This document shows, in pieces, positions 33,511 to 41,571 of a stretch of 51,228 nt of DNA. Made by a program: the position numbers and the translations under genes. The DNA is from CAZYYO01 sp964650965 (GTDB lineage Bacteria > Bacillota > Clostridia > Lachnospirales > Lachnospiraceae): the NCBI GenBank assembly GCA_964650965.1, contig CAZYYO010000009.1, forward strand, positions 1 through 51,228, written 5' to 3'. The stretch's first letter is position 1. Each line of letters opens with the position of its first letter. The notes beneath the pieces were generated by a model. The model was given only the letters and a program-made list of their open reading frames with translations, made no database searches and was not told where the DNA came from.

Positions 33511-33536
33511 TTATCGGCATTTCGCCTAAATACTTA
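33511..33536 (-). promoter_or_regulatory. sigma-28 (flagellar) promoter
   Basis: Minus-strand TAAG, 14-base spacer, GCCGATAA, the canonical late-flagellar form, with the -10 47 bases before the ATG of the 139-residue gene. This is the clearest sigma-28 signal in the window. Confidence 0.8.
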
Positions 33537-33542
33537 AGACTT

Positions 33543-33995
33543 CTATTTGTCTAACATTTTCTTCAATTCACTCATAAATGTATTCACATCTTTAAATTCT
33601 CTGTATACTGATGCAAATCTTACATAAGCTACTGCTTCTAAATCCTTCAGCTTATCCATAACGATTTCCCCGATTTCTGCACTGGGGATTTCCTTTTCTT
33701 CTCTGCTGAAAATTTCTGTCTCCACATCATCAATTAATTTATTAATCTGATCTGCAGAAATAGGTCTCTTGTGGCAGGCACGAAGTACCCCTGCTTCAAT
33801 CTTGGTGCGATCATACTGTTCCCGATTGTTATCCTTCTTAATAACGATCAATGGGATGGTCTCAACCTTCTCATATGTAGTAAAACGCTTCCCGCATTCA
33901 TCGCATAAACGACGACGTCGAATAGAGTTATTATCATCTGCTGGTCTGGAGTCGATAACCCTGGTATTTTCGCTGTTGCAAAATGGACACTTCAT
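33543..33995 (-). CDS. nrdR: transcriptional repressor NrdR
   Basis: Represses ribonucleotide reductase genes. The zinc ribbon has Cys3, Cys6, Cys31 and Cys34 (CPFC...CDEC) with the RRRR stretch, and the ATP-cone domain covers about 48-138 with IVIKKDNNREQYD. At 150 residues it is standard. It is upstream, on the same strand, of the sigma-28-driven gene but is expected to be independently controlled. Confidence 0.97.
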   Translation of the reverse strand: MKCPFCNSENTRVIDSRPADDNNSIRRRRLCDECGKRFTTYEKVETIPLIVIKKDNNREQYDRTKIEAGVLRACHKRPISADQINKLIDDVETEIFSREEKEIPSAEIGEIVMDKLKDLEAVAYVRFASVYREFKDVNTFMSELKKMLDK

Positions 33996-34120
33996 ACTAT
34001 TTTTTCCTCCTAATGCTACCTATTAATCATAGATTACATAACTAGGTTCAGTATAATTGAATTTTCTGACAAGTGTCAAGCTTTTCTTGGCTTTTCGCCC
34101 CTATACGGTTTACATAACTC

Positions 34121-34372
34121 TTATTTTCGGATAATTTCCTTTTCACATACATCCACCAGGATAATATCCGGTCCAATGCGAATCACCTTGCACCAGGGAA
34201 TCACATACTCAAAATCGCACCCTAGCACACCCAAAAATTTCCCAGGACCAGGCACAATTAACGCCGTAATTCTCCCGTCCTTCTCACATAGTTCTATGTC
34301 TAACACATGTCCTAGGCATTTGCAATCAGCTACATTAATAACATCCTTCTCACATAACTCACATAGACGCAT
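34121..34372 (-). CDS. YlmC/YmxH family PRC-barrel sporulation protein
   Basis: An 83-residue single PRC-barrel protein beginning MRLCELCEKDVIN, the hallmark of the YlmC/YmxH group found in endospore formers. Its role is not defined. I use the ATG at 34372 with GGAGGG at ideal spacing; an upstream GTG would place the start inside the preceding hairpin. That hairpin (34379-34407) contains the ribosome binding site in its 3' arm. The gene lies 48 bp after ychF and probably shares its transcript. Confidence 0.88.
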   Translation of the reverse strand: MRLCELCEKDVINVADCKCLGHVLDIELCEKDGRITALIVPGPGKFLGVLGCDFEYVIPWCKVIRIGPDIILVDVCEKEIIRK

Positions 34373-34378
34373 AAAGAA

Positions 34379-34407
34379 TCCCTCCACCACATGATATGAT
34401 GGAGGGA
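34379..34407 (-). promoter_or_regulatory. hairpin covering the ylmC ribosome binding site
   Basis: Minus-strand TCCCTCCA (5' arm) pairs perfectly with TGGAGGGA (3' arm) around 13 bases. The 3' arm holds GGAGGG, the ribosome binding site. The following TTCTTT is too short and mixed for a strong terminator, so an attenuator or translational gate is possible. Confidence 0.55.
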
Positions 34408-34419
34408 CTTCAATTATTC

Positions 34420-35517
34420 TTATACGTTGAAACGGAACAATATCACATCACCGTCAACAACAACATATTCTTTGCCTTCTACTCTGACCAGACCTTTTTC
34501 CTTCGCCGCATTCATGGAGCCGCATTCCATCAGGTCATTATAATGAACCACCTCTGCCTTAATAAAGCCCCGTTCGAAATCCGTATGAATCTTACCTGCT
34601 GCCTGGGGAGCCTTGGTTCCTACATGAATCGTCCATGCTCTGGTCTCATCTTCTCCACTGGTCAGATAGGAAATCAAGCCAAGAATCCGATAGCTTGCTG
34701 CAATTAATTTATCCAAGCCGGATTCTGCAATTCCTAAGTCTGCCAGAAATTCCTTCTTCTCTTCATCCTCTAGCTCGGAAAGCTCCTGCTCGATTTGTGC
34801 ACAGATGACAAATACCTCGGAACCGTTATCTGCTGCATAGTTACGAACTGCCTGTACATGAGCATTTCCTGCTCCATCATCTGATAAATCCTCTTCTGCA
34901 ACATTTGCCGCATAGATGACAGGCTTAGCTGTCAGCAGATTGTATTCTTTAAAATAGCCTTCCTCGTCTTCATCCTCTAATACAAAGCCGGATGCCATAT
35001 TTCCCGCCTCCATATGTGCTAAGAGACGCTTCTGCATTGCTGCTTCCTTTTGAAGTGTCTTATCCATACGGGATGCCTTCTCTGTCTTAGCATAACGACG
35101 CTCTAAAATCTCCATATCGGAAAATAATAATTCCAGATTAATGGTCTCAATATCTCGGATTGGGTCGATAGAGCCATCCACATGAACCACATTGCTGTCT
35201 TCAAAGCAGCGAACCACATGAACAATAGCATCTACCTCTCTGATATTTGCCAGAAATTGATTGCCCAGACCTTCTCCCTTGCTGGCGCCCTTCACAAGAC
35301 CTGCAATATCTACAAATTCAATAACAGCCGGGGTCGTCTTCTTACTGTGATACATCTCTGTTAATTTATCCAATCTTACATCCGGTACTGCTACAATTCC
35401 CACATTAGGGTCTATGGTACAAAATGGATAATTGGCGGATTCTGCTCCTGCCTTGGTAAGTGAATTAAATAAGGTACTTTTGCCTACATTGGGCAGGCCG
35501 ACGATTCCTAATTTCAT
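34420..35517 (-). CDS. ychF: redox-regulated ATPase YchF (Obg-family)
   Basis: A 365-residue P-loop protein with GLPNVGKST at 6-14, DIAGLVKGASKGEGLGNQFL (G3 region), a coiled-coil insert rich in Glu/Lys at about 130-165 and a C-terminal TGS domain. YchF prefers ATP to GTP and binds ribosomes. The specificity region contains NVAEE rather than NKxD, as expected for an ATPase. Normal length; standalone start after a 230-bp non-coding interval. Confidence 0.96.
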   Translation of the reverse strand: MKLGIVGLPNVGKSTLFNSLTKAGAESANYPFCTIDPNVGIVAVPDVRLDKLTEMYHSKKTTPAVIEFVDIAGLVKGASKGEGLGNQFLANIREVDAIVHVVRCFEDSNVVHVDGSIDPIRDIETINLELLFSDMEILERRYAKTEKASRMDKTLQKEAAMQKRLLAHMEAGNMASGFVLEDEDEEGYFKEYNLLTAKPVIYAANVAEEDLSDDGAGNAHVQAVRNYAADNGSEVFVICAQIEQELSELEDEEKKEFLADLGIAESGLDKLIAASYRILGLISYLTSGEDETRAWTIHVGTKAPQAAGKIHTDFERGFIKAEVVHYNDLMECGSMNAAKEKGLVRVEGKEYVVVDGDVILFRFNV

Positions 35518-35730
35518 GCTTCTCTATCTCCTTTTATTTCTAGGGCTTCCTGGGAACTTCAATCTCCAGCTTACGCCCACTTAGTGATTTTTTTATATTT
35601 CATCCTGCAACTTATTTTCTCTTATCATTGCCTGATACAATCATATATCTTAGCATATTTTGTAAGGTTTGGGTAGTCCTATGTTTTGTGTTACAGTACA
35701 CATTATATGTGATAAGCAAGACTTGTTATT

Positions 35731-36392
35731 CCGAAGACTTAAGTGGGCTGGGGCGAGCGGATAATAAACGCAAGAAATCCCCCAAACTATAGGATTGAAG
35801 CGTAAAATTTGCTTGTGCGAGTCTCTGGTTTGGAGGATATATGACGATTACGGATGCGTGGCCCCAAGAAGCTTAAATGCTCTGGGGCGAGCGGATGACG
35901 AACGCATGAAATCCCCCAAACTATAGGCTTAAAGCGTAAAATTTGCTTGTGCAAGTCTCTAGTTTGGAGGATATGTGACGATTACGTAAGCGTGGCCCCA
36001 AGAAGCTTAAATGCTCTGGGGCGAGCGGATAATAAAAACATGAAATCCCCCAAACTATAGGCTTAAAACGTAAAATTTGCTTGTGCAAGTCTCTAGTTTG
36101 GAGGATATGTGACGATTACGGATGCGTGGCCCCAGGAAGCTTAAATGCTCNNNNNNNNNNNNNNNNNNNNNNNNNNNNNNNNNNNNNNNNNNNNNNNNNN
36201 NNNNNNNNNNNNNNNNNNNNNNNNNNNNNNNNNNNNNNNNNNNNNNNNNNGGAGGATATGTGACGATTACGGATGCGTGGCCCCAGGAAGCTTAAATGCT
36301 CTGGGGCGAGCAGATAATGAACGCATGAAATCCCCCATACTATAGGCTTGAAGCGTAAAATATGCTTGTGCAAGTCTCTAGTTTGGAGGATA
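35731..36392. repeat. tandem array of 134-bp palindromic units (at least four, one gapped)
   Basis: Units begin at 35748, 35882 and 36016 (CTGGGGCGAGCGG), then at 36150/36301 across the N gap; the last ends partway at about 36392 and a degenerate partial copy precedes the first. Each unit has nested complementary parts: TGGGGC with GCCCCA, ACGCAT with ATGCGT, and ATCCCCCAAACTATAG with CTCTAGTTTGGAGGAT. Between units, GCCCCAAG...CTGGGGC also pair. The period is not a multiple of three, and no frame is open through it, so it is non-coding. Confidence 0.9.
36151..36250. other. assembly gap of 100 N inside the tandem array, flanked by 51-bp duplicates
   Basis: 36100-36150 and 36251-36301 are identical, and both carry CCCCAGGAAG where other units read CCCCAAGAAG. 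That shared variant argues for an unmerged overlap of the same copy. Collapsing it keeps the 134-bp register. True copy number is still uncertain because repeats collapse in assembly. Confidence 0.85.
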
Positions 36393-36607
36393 CCTCGCCA
36401 TAAGTATCCCTGACGACCCATTCTGGAATCATGGGAGATATCGATAACAGGTGCAAAGATATGGGTAATACCACAAGCAGCCTCCTGGCGACTGATAATC
36501 TAAGCAATCTCCTCCTCCAGCTCTGGGTCAAAGCTGGAGCCACGACCGATACCATGAGGCATGTCCTAATTCATCTTATCGAAATCATCCATATACTTCT
36601 TTTTCAT
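36393..36607 (-). pseudogene. remnant of a GH3 beta-glucosidase-type gene, 5' part only
   Basis: From the ATG at 36607, directly after the SGNH stop, the reading frame shows pieces of the GH3 N-terminal domain: HGIGRG, SSFDPELEEEIA, GITHIFAPVIDISHDSRMGR and, after a one-base shift, DTYGE. Two in-frame TAG stops and the frameshift disable it, and the catalytic and C-terminal domains are missing. The remnant runs straight into the 134-bp array, so repeat insertion or expansion probably came with the deletion. It was presumably the last gene of the glycoside operon. Confidence 0.82.
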
Positions 36608-37636
36608 CTATAATATTCTCTCCTTTAATCGCTCCATCATTTGCCTAGCACCATCTTCATTCGGATGTACTGTGCCGTCCTGAAATAATTTCACATCTGC
36701 ATCCAGCATCTCATTTCCAGGAATCACCGTTACATTCTCATATTGGCTTACGGTGTCCTCAATACATGCTCTCCAGTCATCAAATGAGATGCATTCATTT
36801 ACCGTATCATCTAGTCGGGCAATTGGAGTCATTACATATATTCTCGTCTTCGGAAACATCCCAATAAGTTCTCGAAAATATTCCGTCATATTACCAACCA
36901 TCAGTTCACGGTCAGAAAGGAAAGACCAATCATTCGTTCCATAAGCAACTATAATTGTGTCAAATTCATGTGTTCCCTGATTCAGTTTGCAGATACTTCC
37001 CTTCTGGAATATATATCCGCACACTCCCTGATTAAAGAGTTGAAGATTCTTAGATTCCGCCAACTGCCAGACCCATGTGGAACTGCTTAACTTACAATTA
37101 GCTCCATGTGTAATAGAATCTCCAAGGCAAAGAATATTTCCTTTAAATGATAATGGTTCAGCCACCGTTCCATCTATCTGAAGATTACGAATTGCAGAGG
37201 CTCTAAGATATGGGAACAGAATCTGAACTTTTCGCTTTTTGCCATTTGATTCAGGCATATCTACTTTAATCAGTCCTTCTATCCAAGGAATACTGATATA
37301 AAGTTCTCCATCAATCAATACATTAAAAGAACTTCCAATGATTAGGAAAAAATCCTCTTGGGAATCATTGTTTGACTCCGTATTCTGTTGGCCATAATCT
37401 AGAGTGGCATCTCCCACAGCCTGCTTCATCTTACATTCAAATTCAATACATTTCGCATCTGTCATCATGGAAATTGTAATACCTGCATCTGCCATGGCGC
37501 ACATTGCCATCATAGGGTCATAACCGTATGCTCCCATCTGCTCAGGAAAGAAACGTTCCGCCTCAACCCAATCATTCTCCATCTGATTCACCCGGTTTGC
37601 TCCCGTAATGAAGGTCATAAGATTTAGTTTCTTCAT
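36608..37636 (-). CDS. SGNH/GDSL hydrolase, probable carbohydrate esterase
   Basis: A 342-residue protein. Residues about 1-165 form a beta-rich N-terminal domain as in two-domain carbohydrate esterases, and the catalytic domain follows with block I GDSITHG (nucleophile Ser), a GVCGY glycine, YGTNDW (Asn) and DGTVHPNEDG (Asp and His). No signal peptide, so it acts in the cytoplasm. It likely removes acetyl groups from imported oligosaccharides. It starts 2 bp after the deacetylase gene and is followed at once by the GH3 remnant. Confidence 0.87.
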   Translation of the reverse strand: MKKLNLMTFITGANRVNQMENDWVEAERFFPEQMGAYGYDPMMAMCAMADAGITISMMTDAKCIEFECKMKQAVGDATLDYGQQNTESNNDSQEDFFLIIGSSFNVLIDGELYISIPWIEGLIKVDMPESNGKKRKVQILFPYLRASAIRNLQIDGTVAEPLSFKGNILCLGDSITHGANCKLSSSTWVWQLAESKNLQLFNQGVCGYIFQKGSICKLNQGTHEFDTIIVAYGTNDWSFLSDRELMVGNMTEYFRELIGMFPKTRIYVMTPIARLDDTVNECISFDDWRACIEDTVSQYENVTVIPGNEMLDADVKLFQDGTVHPNEDGARQMMERLKERIL

Positions 37637-37638
37637 AA

Positions 37639-38391
37639 TTATATCCCCCTCGTTCTTTCTAGCACTTCTATGTTACTACAACATATGATTTCTTCATGAT
37701 CACTCATTATTTTAAATATTTCTTCCAATCTATCCCAGTTATTGTATTTTGTTCCATAATCTAATTCATATCCATGCCCCCACATATAGAATACCTGATT
37801 TTCTTGTGATTCTTGATGTAGAAATTTATCCAACAACTGAAAAACGTCCTTGTCTCCCTGCCAACAAGTAGGATTCCACTCATATGGATTCTCTGGTAAA
37901 TCAAAACTTTTTGTAGATTTAATTGTTCTGGCATAATGAATGTTATGATCTCTTAAAATTCCCACAGCCTGTTCATTAACCCTTCCATTAGGATATGCAA
38001 ACCCACTAATTGGTGATTCTGTATATTGCTTTAGACATGCAATATCCTTTTCAATAGCCTCTTTTATATGTGCCTCATCTAAGGCTCCTAAATTCTCATG
38101 CATATAAGCGTGGGAAGCTATCTCAAATCCATTATATGTATCTCTTACTTCCTCTTCTAACACACGGCCCACTTTGACATATTTTCTAAGAATACCATTC
38201 TTTGGACACTGTTCTCCATCGTGATACTGATAACCTATATCCCCAATTCTTGTAATAACGCCATTCGATCCAAACAATCCACTGTTTAGATTAAAAGTTC
38301 CACCTAAATGATACTTTCTTAGTAATTTAACAATTTTCTTATCTTGCAAATTACCATCATCATAACTTACAGTAAAATACTTGTTTCCCAA
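37639..38391 (-). CDS. polysaccharide deacetylase-like protein (NodB/CE4 fold)
   Basis: A 250-residue NodB-homology domain. Motif 1 is SYDDG (the usual TFDDG) with the metal Asp, motif 2 SHAYMHENL provides HxxxH, motif 3 is YPNGR and the C-terminal WGHGYEL supplies the last His. No signal peptide, unlike cell-wall deacetylases, so an oligosaccharide substrate inside the cell is plausible. The start appears to be TTG with AAAGGAAG upstream. It is in the glycoside operon, 2 bp before the SGNH esterase gene. Confidence 0.85.
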   Translation of the reverse strand: MGNKYFTVSYDDGNLQDKKIVKLLRKYHLGGTFNLNSGLFGSNGVITRIGDIGYQYHDGEQCPKNGILRKYVKVGRVLEEEVRDTYNGFEIASHAYMHENLGALDEAHIKEAIEKDIACLKQYTESPISGFAYPNGRVNEQAVGILRDHNIHYARTIKSTKSFDLPENPYEWNPTCWQGDKDVFQLLDKFLHQESQENQVFYMWGHGYELDYGTKYNNWDRLEEIFKIMSDHEEIICCSNIEVLERTRGI

Positions 38392-38531
38392 TTATTTCGT
38401 CTTCCTTTCTTCCCAACCATTGGGGACGGAGTTTTCTGGTTTTTATATCTGTCCCCATCGCTAATTGCTCTGATGTAATGATCCTGTCCATCCCAGGTAA
38501 TATTGGGCTGATCCAATTCCTTCATAACCAT
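38367..38531 (-). CDS. 54-residue ORF between the Sde182-like and deacetylase genes, possible remnant
   Basis: An ATG at 38531, just after the upstream stop, opens a frame of 54 codons that overlaps the deacetylase start. It contains ITWDGQDHYIRAISDGDRY, which looks like folded-protein sequence and not random. No domain recognised. It may be the scar of a deleted gene or a duplicated C-terminal piece. The ribosome binding site is weak. Confidence 0.35.
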   Translation of the reverse strand: MVMKELDQPNITWDGQDHYIRAISDGDRYKNQKTPSPMVGKKGRRNNWETSILL

Positions 38532-38532
38532 A

Positions 38533-39954
38533 TCATCCTGTAATGATAAATCGTTTATATGATGTTAGTGGAAGTTCGCCCTGGTTCGTAACTTCCAGAA
38601 TTATGTGTATACTATCAGATTGTTGTAATTGTGGTTCATCCTTGGAAATCGTAACCGTTACAGTATCTGTCATATCTCCATCTAACATTACCTTCCCCTG
38701 ATATGTGCCTGCTTCCTGATATACATACCAATGATAGTCCAATACCCTACCATCAATGTCATAGGAGTCTTTCGCACTAATATGAAGACTTTGTGTTGTT
38801 TGCATGGTCAGTTGGTTTTGCTTAGATGCTATAATAACCGGTGCCTGGACGTATTCTTTGGTAGGATCATCCAAAGTCCATGCCATTCTGGCTGCAAAAT
38901 CATTTTGGTAGGCTTGCCGCCACCTCCAGATAGATGCCTGTGCACTGCAGTGTTCTTGTCCATCGCAGCCCACAACATGATCCTGGGTATCTGTCCAGAT
39001 TGGATATTTCTCTGCATTCATTTCTGGAAGCTTTGGTGGAATTTTCTTTTCATATCTGCCACCCCATCCACCGTATTCTGGATGTTCCGGCACATTTAAT
39101 CCATTGGGAATCAATCCCAGATAGGAAGGAGTATCACCCTCCATACTATAGGAAGGTAGTGGATAACACTCTCCAAGGGTACCTTGCACAATATGCTTTG
39201 TCAGCCAATCCTTGGTCACCAAATCATCTCTGGCTCCCTGAAATACCCGCTGATAAAATCCTGGTTCATCTGATTGCAACTCATGATCACAGGAGATTCC
39301 TGTCCAAGTTGCCCTGCGAAAGCATTGTGTATTAGAATGGATTGTAGTTCCTATAGAAGGAGACACAATATAGAATAAATATTGTCCATAATTCTCTCGA
39401 ATCCATCTAGATGAAGCATCCTGATCCGAAATTCCATAAATTCGTAATTTGGAAAGGAACTCTATCAACTCTTCCTGGCTTCTTTGTTGGTCAACCTGCC
39501 AGATGGCCTGTGCTAATGTATTGGCACCACCCCACAGTCCAATCCATAAGGGACGTGCATCCTGTGCATCTACCTCTCGAATAATTTGAAGGACTCCTTC
39601 ATTTCTACAATATCTTCTGCTTGCGAATCCCCATCCCTTTTGTTTTCCATAGGCTGGAATTCCCTGTTTCACCACACTGTGAAGATATTCCTCGGTAGGA
39701 TAATTGTCTCCATGGCGATCCAGATTCTTCTTAACCATACCATATTTGGAAATTAAATCATGTATCAGAATCATCTCATTGTCATGAAGCTTCTTCTTAT
39801 AAACTGAGGTGCAGTTTATAATCCCTTTAATATCCAGTTGATTGGAATATAGCAGAAGACGTATCAAGGATTCTACGTCGTCTACCTCTGTCCAGCGTTT
39901 TCCATCTGGTTGCACAATATCTGTCAGTGCCATATATCGAATTGGTTTATTCAT
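38533..39954 (-). CDS. Sde182-like nucleoside-hydrolase-fold protein (DUF1593)
   Basis: A 473-residue protein. The N-terminal nucleoside-hydrolase-like domain starts with MALTDI and EVDDVESLIRLLLYSNQ, matching the DUF1593/Sde182 family, and continues to WIGLWGGANTLAQAIW. A C-terminal beta-sandwich (about 385-473) ends the protein. The family was named from a cellulose-associated protein in Saccharophagus; its reaction is unproven. No signal peptide. Its position among glycosidases suggests a role on the imported sugar. Confidence 0.82.
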   Translation of the reverse strand: MNKPIRYMALTDIVQPDGKRWTEVDDVESLIRLLLYSNQLDIKGIINCTSVYKKKLHDNEMILIHDLISKYGMVKKNLDRHGDNYPTEEYLHSVVKQGIPAYGKQKGWGFASRRYCRNEGVLQIIREVDAQDARPLWIGLWGGANTLAQAIWQVDQQRSQEELIEFLSKLRIYGISDQDASSRWIRENYGQYLFYIVSPSIGTTIHSNTQCFRRATWTGISCDHELQSDEPGFYQRVFQGARDDLVTKDWLTKHIVQGTLGECYPLPSYSMEGDTPSYLGLIPNGLNVPEHPEYGGWGGRYEKKIPPKLPEMNAEKYPIWTDTQDHVVGCDGQEHCSAQASIWRWRQAYQNDFAARMAWTLDDPTKEYVQAPVIIASKQNQLTMQTTQSLHISAKDSYDIDGRVLDYHWYVYQEAGTYQGKVMLDGDMTDTVTVTISKDEPQLQQSDSIHIILEVTNQGELPLTSYKRFIITG

Positions 39955-39983
39955 TGTTGCTCTCCGTATATTCAGATTATATT

Positions 39984-41525
39984 TTAATATTGATACAACT
40001 CCACCAGCATACAGGTAGGTGATGGTCCAAAATTAAAGTTCATTTGTTCATCTCCATTCAACTGGCGTTGTGGAACCCAGGTTCCATTGCTGATGGTTCC
40101 TGATTCAAGCTTTAATGCTCTTATCTTCTTATTCTCTCCGGGTTTTACTCGAAATGATACGCGATGCATCATACCCATCATAAGGAATTGATTCTCTGCC
40201 AGCTCAAAAATGGTTCCCGTAGCTATGGGATTGCCCGGTGGTGCAGGAAAATATTCCACAAGAACATCATAGTTTTTAAACCGGATAGCAGTACCCAAAT
40301 CTGTGTCTGACCGCTTGATGAAGGTTTGCATCTGTTTTGTTCCACGATATTTGAAATATAACGGCTGGATTTGCTCTAGCAGTGCATATACCTGACTCAG
40401 ATATTCCTTGCCACCATCTGTTTCAAACATAATAGGATTAATATTCAGCTCTGCCATTACCTCCTTTGGAGGCTTCGTTACCATTTCAGAAGGTAATCCC
40501 AAGTCTTCAATTCCGAAGGGAGAATAGCATATGGCATGATGCTTCATAAACGCATACCAGCAATAGGAAGCAGTAACGGCATCTTTTCTAGCCTCAGGAA
40601 TCAGCAATGGATTGTCCTCATAATGATATTCATCCATGACATCAATGGCATAGGGAACATAAATATCCGGTGCCAAAACCGAAATTGCAGGAGCTGCCTT
40701 TTTCCATATGTGATGCACCCTTTTGATTGGTCCACCTGATGGATAGGTTCCCGGATACCATGGATGCTGTTCCAACCAGGCATTGACATACAGCGGAATC
40801 GGATATTCTTTTTTTCCGGCTTCTGCGATTTCATTGACAGCCTTTGCATAATAATATGCCATAAAGAAATCTTCTGCATTGTCACCAAATCCGGCTTTCC
40901 AGTCTAAGCTGTCCATTCCATCTTCCTTAAGCAATGCAGGAATCTTTTCAAGAAATGCGTCATTAGCCTGCTTGCAATAATCCCGCTCTGCTCCTAGAAC
41001 TCCAATCTCATTTTCCACCTGTACTGCAATGACCGTGGATTCTGATTCATCTATCTCTTTTAAATGTGACATGATATGTGACAATGCATTTTTATCTTTT
41101 TCTACAGCCGCATAACAAAATGGAGAAATGGTATCAAGCTTCTCCCCACCTACTGTTTGTACACGAAAATATTTCTGGGAATCCTGTTTCATCCAGCCTG
41201 GCACATACATGGATTCCCCATTCTTCCACAAGCCGAACCATAGCAGAATTAAATGCTTCTGATTGCTTCTTGCCTGCTGAATAATACCATCCATTAATGT
41301 GTAATCATAGGTTCCTTCTACCTTCTCCATTAATTCCCAGTATATTGGCACAATCAGGGTGTTCAGATTCAGTTCTTTGATACTTGGCCAAATGTAGTCC
41401 TGCATATATGCCAAACTGCTTCCGCTGGAATTATGTACTTCTCCTGCAAATGCTAAATAAGGAGCATCCTGAACATATAAGGTTGGTATGTGATTGTCAT
41501 TTCTAATTTCTGGAATATGCTTCAT
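39984..41525 (-). CDS. GH35/GH42-like beta-galactosidase with DUF5597-type C-terminus
   Basis: A 513-residue TIM-barrel hydrolase. The acid/base is in VQVENEIG (about 170) and the nucleophile candidate is Glu in LIPEARKD (about 320). The HNSSGSSLAYM opening and the C-terminal beta domain (about 390-513) match the DUF5597-containing group annotated as GH35-like. It likely removes terminal beta-galactosyl units. No signal peptide. It sits between GH78 and the Sde182-like gene, with 46- and 29-bp gaps. Confidence 0.82.
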   Translation of the reverse strand: MKHIPEIRNDNHIPTLYVQDAPYLAFAGEVHNSSGSSLAYMQDYIWPSIKELNLNTLIVPIYWELMEKVEGTYDYTLMDGIIQQARSNQKHLILLWFGLWKNGESMYVPGWMKQDSQKYFRVQTVGGEKLDTISPFCYAAVEKDKNALSHIMSHLKEIDESESTVIAVQVENEIGVLGAERDYCKQANDAFLEKIPALLKEDGMDSLDWKAGFGDNAEDFFMAYYYAKAVNEIAEAGKKEYPIPLYVNAWLEQHPWYPGTYPSGGPIKRVHHIWKKAAPAISVLAPDIYVPYAIDVMDEYHYEDNPLLIPEARKDAVTASYCWYAFMKHHAICYSPFGIEDLGLPSEMVTKPPKEVMAELNINPIMFETDGGKEYLSQVYALLEQIQPLYFKYRGTKQMQTFIKRSDTDLGTAIRFKNYDVLVEYFPAPPGNPIATGTIFELAENQFLMMGMMHRVSFRVKPGENKKIRALKLESGTISNGTWVPQRQLNGDEQMNFNFGPSPTCMLVELYQY

Positions 41526-41571
41526 TCTATTTTCCCTTTCATCAATGCCATGTCTTCCTTCATTGCATCTA

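Noticed and set aside
35731..36392. CRISPR array for the 134-bp repeats
   Set aside because: Units are directly joined, without unique spacers, and are far longer than CRISPR repeats; no cas gene is nearby.
36116..36421. Open frame reading across the N gap in the repeat array
   Set aside because: It exists only because N codons hide stops, and the 134-bp period changes frame in every unit.
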